Assembly: GCF_003439925.1 (NCBI RefSeq)
Contig: NZ_QQRR01000001.1
Location: 248,001 to 312,000, forward strand
Direction: 5' to 3'
Origin: Haloprofundus halophilus
GTDB taxonomy: Archaea; Halobacteriota; Halobacteria; Halobacteriales; Haloferacaceae
Length of the DNA stretch: 64,000 bases
The notes under the pieces were generated by a model. The model did not search any database. It saw only the letters and a list, made by a program, of their open reading frames with translations, and had not been told where the DNA came from. The position numbers and the translations under genes were made by a program. Shown here piece by piece: positions 26,932 to 34,582 of the stretch. How positions within the stretch are numbered: the first letter of the stretch is position 1; each line of letters starts with the position of its first letter.

Positions 26932-28884
26932 ATGCGCGATTGGCTCTCGCACCGGGCACGGACGTCTCCGACGGCGACGGCGCTCGTCGTCGCCGACTCG
27001 GAGGCCGAGTGGACCGTCGCCGAACTCGACGCCGCCGTCGAGGAGACGGCGGGCCGTCTCGCGGCACTCGGCGTCGAAGCCGACGACCACCTCGGCGTCC
27101 TCATGGACAGTCGGGTGGCGTACGTGCTGTTCGTCCACGCCTCGATGCGACTCGGCGCGACGCTCGTGCCGCTGAACGACCGCCTCACCGCCGCCGAACT
27201 CGGACCGCAGATAGCGCGCGCCGACCTGACGACGCTCGTCTGCGGCGAGACGACGGAGGAGACGGCCGTCGACGCGGTCGAGCGGGCCGACTCGACGGCC
27301 TCGACTCCGCTGGTCTCCGTCGACGAACCGCAGCACGACGCCGTCACGTCGTTCAAGGACGTGACCGCCAGGGGGTTCGTCCCGGCCGAGTGGGAGCGCT
27401 CGGACCCGCTCGTGCTCCTCTTCACCTCCGGGACCACCGGCGACCCGAAGGCGGTGATTCTCCGGATGGGAAACGTGCTGTCGAGCGCCGTCGCCTCGGC
27501 GTTCCACCTCGGCATCTCGCCGGACGACCGCTGGCTGGTTCCGCTGTCGCTGTACCACATGGGCGGTATCGGCCCGATTCTCCGCGGCCCACTGTACGGC
27601 ATCACCGTCGTCCTCCGCGAGGAGTACGACCCGGGGTCGACCGCCGACGACATCGGCCAGTTCGACATCACCTGCGTCTCGCTCGTCCCGACGATGCTCA
27701 CACAGATGCTCGACACGCGCGGGACGCTCGCCGACTCGCTACGAGTCGTCCTCCTCGGCGGTGCGCCGGCCCCGCGGTCGCTCGTCGAACGCTGCCGCGA
27801 CTACTCGGTCCCGGTACACCCGACGTACGGGATGACCGAGACGGCCTCGCAGATAGCGACCGCTCGCCCGCAGGAAGCGTTCGACCACCCCGGAACCGTC
27901 GGCCGCCCGCTCTACTGGACGCGGCTGACCGTCGTCGACGAGGACGGTACCGAGCTTCCGCCGAACGAGGTCGGCGAACTGGTCGTCGACGGGCCGACCG
28001 TCTCGCCGGGCTACTACGGCGACGAGACGGCGACGAATGAGGCGTTCGGGCCGAACGGCCTCCACACCGGCGACGTCGGTTACCGCGACGAAGAGGGTCG
28101 CGTCTACGTGCTCAACCGCCTCGACGACCGGATCATCACCGGCGGCGAGAACGTCGACCCCGGCGAGATAGTCGAGACGCTCCGCTCGCACCCCGATGTC
28201 GCCGACGCCGCCGTCGTCGGCGTTCCCGACGACGAGTGGGGCGAACGAGTCGCGGCGCTTCTGGTGCCGAAGAACCCCGACCTCTCCGTCGAGGACGTCG
28301 ACGCGTTCTGTCGGGAGCGACTCGCGGGGTTCAAGCTCCCGCGAACCATCGAGTTCGACCACGAACTCCCGCGAACGGTCTCGGGCACCGTCGACCGAGG
28401 GGCGCTCCGTGACAGGTTGGACGACGGTATTCGCATCGAGGACGCCGAGTCGGCGGAACCGACGCGGAAACTCGACGACGCGACCGATGCGGAAGGTGAA
28501 ACCGACGCGACGGAAGTCGACGGGACGGTGACGCACGAGGGTGACGATTCGGTCGTCGAAGAAGCCGAATCGGTGGACGTCACTCCCGGCGACGATGGCG
28601 ACAGTAGCGACGAGAGCAGCGAGAGCGACAGTAGCGACGAGAGCAACAATGTCGGCGAAAGCGACGAGAGCGACAGTGGTGACGAGAGCGACAGTGGTGA
28701 CGAGAGCGACAGTGGTGACGAGAGCGACAGTGGCGACGGAAGCGATAACGGTCACAGCACCGACGACACCGACGAAACTGATAGCGGGAGCGTCGGTGAC
28801 GACGCCGACGACACCGACGAAGCCTCGTTCTGGGACGTAGACGACGACGCGGACGACGCTCGGGAGTCGGACCTCGACGAGTGA
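26932..28884 (+). CDS. menE: MenE-like acyl-CoA ligase with a long Ser/Asp-rich tail
   Basis: 650 residues. Adenylate-forming enzyme, most like o-succinylbenzoate-CoA ligase of menaquinone synthesis. Core motifs: LLFTSGTTGDPKAVILRMGN (P-loop), HPTYGMTETASQIA, GLHTGDVGYRDEEGRVYVLN, RLDDRIITGGENVDP and the C-terminal LPRTVSGTVDRGALRD with the adenylation Lys replaced by Thr or shifted (the usual GK is not visible at T-V-S-G-T-V). The fold ends near residue 500. The last 150 residues are Asp, Glu, Ser and Gly with four tandem DESDSG units. No other men gene is adjacent, so the substrate is inferred only. Confidence 0.75.
   Translation: MRDWLSHRARTSPTATALVVADSEAEWTVAELDAAVEETAGRLAALGVEADDHLGVLMDSRVAYVLFVHASMRLGATLVPLNDRLTAAELGPQIARADLTTLVCGETTEETAVDAVERADSTASTPLVSVDEPQHDAVTSFKDVTARGFVPAEWERSDPLVLLFTSGTTGDPKAVILRMGNVLSSAVASAFHLGISPDDRWLVPLSLYHMGGIGPILRGPLYGITVVLREEYDPGSTADDIGQFDITCVSLVPTMLTQMLDTRGTLADSLRVVLLGGAPAPRSLVERCRDYSVPVHPTYGMTETASQIATARPQEAFDHPGTVGRPLYWTRLTVVDEDGTELPPNEVGELVVDGPTVSPGYYGDETATNEAFGPNGLHTGDVGYRDEEGRVYVLNRLDDRIITGGENVDPGEIVETLRSHPDVADAAVVGVPDDEWGERVAALLVPKNPDLSVEDVDAFCRERLAGFKLPRTIEFDHELPRTVSGTVDRGALRDRLDDGIRIEDAESAEPTRKLDDATDAEGETDATEVDGTVTHEGDDSVVEEAESVDVTPGDDGDSSDESSESDSSDESNNVGESDESDSGDESDSGDESDSGDESDSGDGSDNGHSTDDTDETDSGSVGDDADDTDEASFWDVDDDADDARESDLDE
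28663..28734 (+). repeat. 18-bp in-frame repeat (four copies) coding DESDSG
   Basis: GACGAGAGCGACAGTGGT repeats at 28663, 28681, 28699 and 28717, the last with one change. It lies in the C-terminal tail of the MenE-like gene and shows no frame change. Confidence 0.9.
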
Positions 28885-29076
28885 CGCCAGCGCGGATATC
28901 GAGAAACCACCCGAGTCGGGTTTACTTCGTTTCCGGGGCTCGGGTTTCGACGTGAGACAGGTCCAATCCGGGAGCGTCGACGGATAAACCTCGCCGGCGT
29001 CGTTCCCCGAGTAAACCTCGCGCACGTTAGTTACCGTTCCACGAGCTATTTTACCACGTGCCACCGACGTGTCTCC

Positions 29077-30225
29077 ATGGACCTTCTGGACGACAGCGTC
29101 GTCCCGGAGCACGCCCGCGAGGTCAAGCGGGCGGCCCGGGAGTTCGCCGAGGAACACATCGAACCGAACGCGGAGGAGTACTTCCGCACGGGCGACTACC
29201 CGTGGGAGATTCTGGAAGCGGCCCAGGACGCCGGCCTCATCGCCCAGGACATCGGCGAGGAGTACGGCGGCAAGGGCTTCGACATGTACCAGGTGCTCGC
29301 GCTCGCCGAGGAGTTCTACCGCGCCGACGCCGGTATCGGCCTCACGCTCATGCTCGCCAGTTTCGGCTGTGAGATCGTCGAGCACTACGGCAGCGAGGAG
29401 CAGAAGGAGGAGTACCTCCGCCCCGTCGCCGAGTGCGAGCAGATTTCGGGACTCGCCGTCTCCGAACCCGACACCGGCTCCGACATGGCCGGCATGACGA
29501 CGACCGCCGAGAAGACCGACGAGGGCTACGTCCTCAACGGCGAGAAGTACTGGGTCGGAAACGCCGTCGAGGGCGACTGGCTCACCGTCTACGCGAAGAC
29601 CGGCGACGCCGAGGACCGCTACTCGAACTACTCGATGTTCATCGTCGAGACCGACACCGACGGCTACGAGGCCGAGCACATCCCCGAGAAGATGGGGATG
29701 CGCGCCTCCAAGCAGGGTCACATCGTCTTCGACGACTGCGTCGTCCCGGAGGAGAACCTCGTCGGCAGCGAGGGCGGCGGCTTCTACATGCTCGCGGACT
29801 TCTTCAACCACGGCCGCGTTGCCGTCGGCGGTCACGGGCTCGGCCTCGCCGCCGCGGCCATCGAAGAGGCGTGGGAGTTCGTCCACGACCGGGAAGCGTT
29901 CGGCCGCAACGTCTCGGAGTTCCAGGCCGTCCAGCACATCCTCGCGGACATGCGCATGGAGTTCGAGGCCGCCCGCGCGCTCAACTGGCGCGCCGCGCAG
30001 AAGGTCGCCGACAACGAGGACGCCGGCTTCTGGGCGGCGGCGACGAAGACGAAGTCGACCGAGGTCGCCAACTTCTGCGCCGAGCGCGGGATGCAGCTCC
30101 ACGGCGGCCGTTCCATCCTGACCGAGCGCCGCATCGCCCGCGTCTACCGCGACGTGCGCATCCCGGTCATCTACGAGGGCGCGAACGAGATTCAGCGCAA
30201 CCTCATCTACCGGCAGTCGAAGTAA
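29077..30225 (+). CDS. acyl-CoA dehydrogenase
   Basis: 382 residues. FAD-dependent alpha,beta-oxidation of acyl-CoA. The N-terminal helical domain (EEYGGKGFDMYQVLALAEEF), the middle beta domain with the signature SGLAVSEPDTGSDMAGM, and the C-terminal helices (DREAFGRNVSEFQAVQHILA) are all present. The C-terminal RDVRIPVIYEGANEIQRNLI carries the catalytic Glu and the FAD-binding end. The length is typical. Chain length or branched substrate cannot be read. No ETF gene is nearby. A T/C-rich stretch after the stop is a likely terminator. Confidence 0.94.
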   Translation: MDLLDDSVVPEHAREVKRAAREFAEEHIEPNAEEYFRTGDYPWEILEAAQDAGLIAQDIGEEYGGKGFDMYQVLALAEEFYRADAGIGLTLMLASFGCEIVEHYGSEEQKEEYLRPVAECEQISGLAVSEPDTGSDMAGMTTTAEKTDEGYVLNGEKYWVGNAVEGDWLTVYAKTGDAEDRYSNYSMFIVETDTDGYEAEHIPEKMGMRASKQGHIVFDDCVVPEENLVGSEGGGFYMLADFFNHGRVAVGGHGLGLAAAAIEEAWEFVHDREAFGRNVSEFQAVQHILADMRMEFEAARALNWRAAQKVADNEDAGFWAAATKTKSTEVANFCAERGMQLHGGRSILTERRIARVYRDVRIPVIYEGANEIQRNLIYRQSK

Positions 30226-30240
30226 GCGACCGTTTCGGTT

Positions 30241-30263
30241 CCTCTTTTTCTCTCTGTCTCTCT
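30241..30263 (+). terminator. T-rich terminator after the acyl-CoA dehydrogenase
   Basis: CCTCTTTTTCTCTCTGTCTC just after the stop codon is the oligo-T/C type that ends archaeal transcripts without a hairpin. It is the clearest such tract in this part of the window. Confidence 0.45.
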
Positions 30264-30334
30264 TCGCTACCTTCCAGCGAGCGCGACAAAACGCTTAGTC
30301 GCGTCCGTGTCGTCTCCGGCCTCGCCGAACGGAC

Positions 30335-31525
30335 GTGACTCCCCTCACGACCGACCTTCGGCGAAGGAATCCGACAGTGCCGCTCGAACTCACCGCCGCT
30401 GACGCCGCTCGCTACCGCCTCCGCTCGCAACGACTCGCGCCGCGCACCGACGACGAGACATCGGTTGCAGAACTGCTCGCGTCGGTCTGCGGCATCCAAG
30501 CTCAGGAGAAACCCGCGGCCGCGCTCGGCGTCCGCGCCCGAAGCGAGTCGCTGACCGAAGCGAACCTCGAACGCGCGCTGTACGAGGACCGGTCGGTCGT
30601 CAGGACGTGGTGCATGCGCGGGACGTTCCATCTCGTCGCCGCTGCGGATCTTCCGCTCTATCTCTCGCTGTTCGGCGAGACGTTCGCGTCGCGCGGGCCG
30701 GAACCGAAGCGACTCGAATCGATGGGACTCGACGAGAGCGATATCGCCCGGGCGATGGAACTGATTCGCGACGCCCTCCGCGAGGACGGGCCGCTCACCC
30801 GAGGGAAGATAGCGGGGCGGCTTCGACGGGGCGGCGTCGACCTCGACTCCGAGAGCCAGGCACCGTACTTCCTCGTTCGCCGGGCGGCGCTCTCGGGTAT
30901 CCTCTGCGAAGTCGCGCCGAAGGAGGGAAAGCCGGCTTACGACCTGCTCGACGAGTGGGTGCCGGTCGACGAGCCGCCGGACAGACAGGCCGCGCTCGTC
31001 GACCTCGCTCGCCGCTACCTGCGGGCGTTTCAACCCGCCTCCGTAGACGACTTCGCGGCGTGGTCGGGGTTGTACGTGCGCGACGTGAAACTCGCGTGGG
31101 GGCTCGTCGCCGACGAGACGACGGAAGTCGTCGTCGACGACCGCGACGCGGCGATGCTCACCGAAGACCTCGAAGCGTACGAGTCGGCGACGGAATCCAA
31201 CACCGAGACCGCCGACCGCGTCCGGTTGCTCCCCGGCTACGACTCCTACCTCCTCGGCTACGAGAAGGAGGTCCGGCCCATCCCGCGGGGGTACGAGTCG
31301 CAGATCTGGCCGGGTGCCGGAGTCATCCGCCCGACGCTCCTCGTCGACGGCGAAGTCGCGGGAACGTGGCGGCTCGACCGCGACCGAGCGACGACGGCGC
31401 TCGTCGTCGACCCCTTCGAGCGGTTCGACCCCGAACTCGAAGCGCCGCTCCGAGACGAAGCCGAGGCTATCGGACGCTTTCTCGACACCGCGGTCGAACT
31501 CCGGTTCGCCAACCGAGCGCCGTAA
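30335..31525 (+). CDS. winged-helix protein, AlkZ/HTH_42-like DNA glycosylase family
   Basis: 396 residues from GTG 30335 (a GTG at 30377 is also possible). The family shares the signature ASVCGIQAQEKPAAALGVRA, where Q-A-Q matches the QxQ catalytic motif of AlkZ/AlkX glycosylases. It also has VVRTWCMRGTFHLVAAADLP and a C-terminal LLPGYDSYLLGYEKEVRPIP. Three tandem winged helices are expected. Known bacterial members unhook crosslinks or remove bulky alkyl bases and often protect producers of genotoxins. No toxin cluster is nearby, so a house-keeping repair role is likely but inferred. Confidence 0.8.
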   Translation: MTPLTTDLRRRNPTVPLELTAADAARYRLRSQRLAPRTDDETSVAELLASVCGIQAQEKPAAALGVRARSESLTEANLERALYEDRSVVRTWCMRGTFHLVAAADLPLYLSLFGETFASRGPEPKRLESMGLDESDIARAMELIRDALREDGPLTRGKIAGRLRRGGVDLDSESQAPYFLVRRAALSGILCEVAPKEGKPAYDLLDEWVPVDEPPDRQAALVDLARRYLRAFQPASVDDFAAWSGLYVRDVKLAWGLVADETTEVVVDDRDAAMLTEDLEAYESATESNTETADRVRLLPGYDSYLLGYEKEVRPIPRGYESQIWPGAGVIRPTLLVDGEVAGTWRLDRDRATTALVVDPFERFDPELEAPLRDEAEAIGRFLDTAVELRFANRAP

Positions 31526-31538
31526 TCCGACGGACGCC

Positions 31539-32834
31539 TCAATCGGCCGTCGCCGTCGCGCCCGCCGCTCCGTTCTCGGCGGGCGTCACCCGACGCTCCA
31601 GCGCCAGCACGCCGACGGCGAGACCTACGCAGCCGAGCGCGAGCGTCGGCCAGAGCAGATGTCCGATACCGAAGTCGAAGAACGCGCCACCGAGCGCCGC
31701 GCCGATACCGAAGCCGAGCCGCTTGGCGATTTCGACGAGCGAGAGCCCCGACCCGCGCTCGGCTTCGGGGGAGATGTCGCTGGCGAGCGAGGAGACCAGC
31801 GGCGAGTGCAGAATCTCGCCGAGCGTCCGGAGGACGAGAAACGCGCCGACGAGTGCGACGCCCACGACGACCGGGATCGAGACGCCGACGAGCGGTCCGA
31901 GCGCGACGACCCAGACGGCGAGCATCGCCGCCGCCCAGAAGCCCGCCGAGGCGACCAGTCCCCGCGTGCGCCGCCAGTTGCCGATAGCAGCGACCAGCGG
32001 CAGCTGGAGCGTGACGATGACGAGCGGGTTCAGGACGTAGAGCGTGCCGAGTTCCGCCGACGTGAGACCGAGCGTCTCGGTGGCGACGACCGGAACCGTC
32101 GCCTGCATCTGCGCGTACATCACCGCGAAGCCGACGTTGAGAACGGCGAGAAAGACGATTCGCGGGCGCGTGACGGCGCGTCGCCAGTCGGCGAGCGCGG
32201 ACGCGAGCGACGATTTGGCGTTCGCCCCGGCTTCCGAACCGGCGTCGCCGCCCCGTCGAACGCGCGGAAGCGTCGCCCAGAGCAGCACGGCGACGACGCC
32301 GCAGGTGAGGCCGTCGGCGACGAAGACGGCCAACTCCGCGACGCTGTAGAGGACGCCGCCGACGACGAACCCGAGACCGAACCCGGCGTTGTTGGCGACT
32401 TTGAGGAGTGCGAACGCCCGGTCGCGCTCGCTGCCTTCGGTCAGGTCGGCTATCATCGCCTGACTCGCCGGGGGGAACAGACCCAAAGTGAGGCCCGCGG
32501 CCGTCGCGACGGCGACGAATCCGGCGCCATCTGTCGCCGCGGCGTAGGCGGCGAGCGTCACCGTCGACAGCGCCATGCTCGTCACCATCACCGGCTTTCT
32601 CCCCACTCGGTCGGCGGCGAACCCGCCGACTGCGGTGCCGACGGCGGTGGCGACGTTGTTGAGAAGCAGACCGAAGCCGACGACTCCGAGCGAGATGCCG
32701 ACTTCGAGGTGGAAGTGAACGGTTGCGAACGGGTAGACGAGGCCGGAGCCGAACAGGTTGACCAGTTGACCGAGCGCGACGAGATAGACGGGGCGACGAA
32801 AGCCGCGCACGGCGTCCAACGAGGGGGTTCGCAC
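31539..32834 (-). CDS. major facilitator superfamily transporter
   Basis: 431 residues, 12 predicted membrane helices. The MFS loop motif after helix 2 is GGFAADRVGRKPVMVTSMAL (G-x3-D-R-x-G-R-K). A central loop of about 30 residues (RRGGDAGSEAGANAKSSLAS) splits the two six-helix halves. The mid-protein segment ERDRAFALLKVANNAGFGLG is the second-half family motif. Substrate unknown; drug or sugar efflux type by general similarity. Convergent with the AlkZ-like gene (14 nt gap). Confidence 0.9.
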   Translation of the reverse strand: MRTPSLDAVRGFRRPVYLVALGQLVNLFGSGLVYPFATVHFHLEVGISLGVVGFGLLLNNVATAVGTAVGGFAADRVGRKPVMVTSMALSTVTLAAYAAATDGAGFVAVATAAGLTLGLFPPASQAMIADLTEGSERDRAFALLKVANNAGFGLGFVVGGVLYSVAELAVFVADGLTCGVVAVLLWATLPRVRRGGDAGSEAGANAKSSLASALADWRRAVTRPRIVFLAVLNVGFAVMYAQMQATVPVVATETLGLTSAELGTLYVLNPLVIVTLQLPLVAAIGNWRRTRGLVASAGFWAAAMLAVWVVALGPLVGVSIPVVVGVALVGAFLVLRTLGEILHSPLVSSLASDISPEAERGSGLSLVEIAKRLGFGIGAALGGAFFDFGIGHLLWPTLALGCVGLAVGVLALERRVTPAENGAAGATATAD

Positions 32835-32897
32835 GACGCCCGATTCTCCGGCGGCCCTCGTGAACGGTTCGGTGGCGGCCCGCGTTTCCGCGAGTTC

Positions 32898-33233
32898 TCA
32901 CTTCGCCGACGCGAACACGCGATAGCTCTCCAGCGTCGTCCGCATCTGTTCGTCCCCTTCGGTCCCTTTCTGCTCGGTTCCGTAGTCCATCCAGCGCGCG
33001 CCGTCGTTGTCGCGGGTGTAGCTGTACATCCGGTACTCGTCGTCGGTTTCGAGTACGAGTTCGATGATGGCCTCGTCGGGGCCGGGGTCGTCGTCTCGAA
33101 GAACTACGCCGCGCGTCGCGGGTTCGTGGTCCATCACGTGTACGGTGGTGACTTCGGCATCTACCAGATTTCGGGTCTCGTCGCCGGTCAGCGGGCGGTC
33201 GGGCCAGTCCTTCGCGACGGTGGGTTCGTCCAT
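32898..33233 (-). CDS. conserved hypothetical protein
   Basis: 111 residues with acidic, soluble character: DAEVTTVHVMDHEPATRGVV, DEAIIELVLETDDEYRMYSY, RTTLESYRVFASAK. Codon use is typical. No signal, membrane segment or Cys. The core looks like a small beta-rich domain. No family recognised. It lies upstream of the MFS gene on the same strand (63 nt gap) and divergent from the lactonase-like gene. Confidence 0.65.
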   Translation of the reverse strand: MDEPTVAKDWPDRPLTGDETRNLVDAEVTTVHVMDHEPATRGVVLRDDDPGPDEAIIELVLETDDEYRMYSYTRDNDGARWMDYGTEQKGTEGDEQMRTTLESYRVFASAK

Positions 33234-33318
33234 ACCTCCGTATTCGACGCGCGAGGGCTTGGCCGTTACATCTCCCGGCGTGCTGAACAGTTATCGCCGA
33301 GCCGACCCAACAGACGGT

Positions 33319-34122
33319 ATGGTTGACGCCAGCATCCACCTGCTCGACCGGGGTCGCGTCCGCGCGGACATGAACTACGTCGTCGACGGCTACGCGATGG
33401 GAAGCGCCGACAACCCCGACCCCGAACACGAGATGACGGAGTTCGTCGTCTGGAGCGCCGTCGTCGACCACCCCGAGGCGACGGTGCTGTGGGACACCGG
33501 CTCGCATCCGGAGGCGGGCGACGGCTACTGGCCCGCGCCGCTGTACGGCGCGTTCGAACACTACGACGCCGCCGACCACGACCTCGAATCCGACCTCGAC
33601 GCCGCGGGCTACGCGCTCTCGGACGTCGACGCCGTCGTGACGAGCCATCTCCACCTCGACCACGCGGGCGGCCTCTATCACTTCGCGGACACCGACGTTC
33701 CCGTCTACGTCCACGAGGAGGAACTGAAGTTCGCCTACTACAGCGCGAAGACGACAGAGGGCTCTGTCGCCTACCTCGCCTCTGACTTCGACTACGACCT
33801 GAACTGGGAGATAGTCCACCGCCACCGTACGACCCTCTTCGAGGACTTCGAACTCCTCCACCTGCCGGGTCACACCCCCGGCGTGATGGGCGCGAAACTC
33901 GACCTCCCCGGCGAAACCGTGCTCGTCGCCGGCGACGAGTGTTACGTCGACGCCAACTACGCCGACGAGGTGCCGCTCGGTCCCGGCTTGCTCTGGAGCG
34001 ACCGCGACTGGTTCGACAGCCTCCAACTCCTCAAGGAACTCCAGCGCCGCCACGACGCGGACGTGCTCTACGGCCACGACCTCGAACGGTTCCAGTCGTT
34101 CGACGGCGGGTGGAACCGGTAG
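33319..34122 (+). CDS. metallo-beta-lactamase-fold hydrolase, N-acyl homoserine lactonase-like
   Basis: 267 residues. The zinc motif is intact: SHLHLDHAGG at about residues 109-118. HLPGHTPGVMGAKLDLP supplies a third-ligand His, GDECYVDANYAD supplies the Asp, and the C-terminal VLYGHDLERFQSF supplies the last His. The order and length match the AttM/AiiA class of lactonases, which open homoserine-lactone rings. Whether the archaeal enzyme acts on AHLs or on another lactone is unknown. Monocistronic, with no LuxI/LuxR homologue nearby. Confidence 0.85.
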   Translation: MVDASIHLLDRGRVRADMNYVVDGYAMGSADNPDPEHEMTEFVVWSAVVDHPEATVLWDTGSHPEAGDGYWPAPLYGAFEHYDAADHDLESDLDAAGYALSDVDAVVTSHLHLDHAGGLYHFADTDVPVYVHEEELKFAYYSAKTTEGSVAYLASDFDYDLNWEIVHRHRTTLFEDFELLHLPGHTPGVMGAKLDLPGETVLVAGDECYVDANYADEVPLGPGLLWSDRDWFDSLQLLKELQRRHDADVLYGHDLERFQSFDGGWNR

Positions 34123-34283
34123 CGCGACCGACTGACCGACCGCGGCCGACGTATCTATCTCTGTAAATCTGTAAAGCTATCCAGAAATATTTCTGAATAG
34201 CCAAGCGGACCACGACTCGTGAATCGCCCACGCACTCCCCTCACCGTGGTGCTTACACGCCTTCGGCCCGAAGAGCACTCGCA

Positions 34284-34523
34284 ATGAAAAAGCAGGAACT
34301 CGTCCAGTTCCACTCCCTGCTCGTCCTCCTCGGCCAAGAGTACATCCGCCGCGGCGACGCCACGCGAGCGGACTTCGAACCGTACCGAAAACTCGGCGTG
34401 ACGCCGATGTCGCTGCAGTCCTCGCGTGCCGACCACGAGGAGGCGGTGATGACGTTGGCTCGCACCCTCGCTTCGCTCTCGGTGTCGGAGGCGACGAGAG
34501 AATCGACCGTCGCCTTCGACTGA
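34284..34523 (+). CDS. UPF0058 family protein
   Basis: 79 residues, the usual length. MKKQELVQFHSLLVLLGQEY and YRKLGVTPMSLQSSRADHEE then AVMTLARTLASL match this archaea-specific family of small helical proteins. Several copies per haloarchaeal genome are usual. The function is unknown. The region just upstream is AT-rich (about 34160-34200) and may hold promoters. Confidence 0.88.
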   Translation: MKKQELVQFHSLLVLLGQEYIRRGDATRADFEPYRKLGVTPMSLQSSRADHEEAVMTLARTLASLSVSEATRESTVAFD

Positions 34524-34582
34524 ACTCGCGTCTCCCGGCGGCGAACGGGTATCACTAAGGCGCGTCCGCGTCAGCCACGACC

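Noticed and set aside
27739-30102. A 787-codon minus-strand frame opposite MenE and acyl-CoA dehydrogenase
   Set aside because: It mirrors the codon pattern of the real genes; no motif was found.
31258-34077. A 939-codon open frame on the minus strand across the AlkZ-like, MFS, hypothetical and lactonase genes
   Set aside because: It is Arg/Pro-rich shadow coding in a GC-rich genome and overlaps well-supported genes on both strands.
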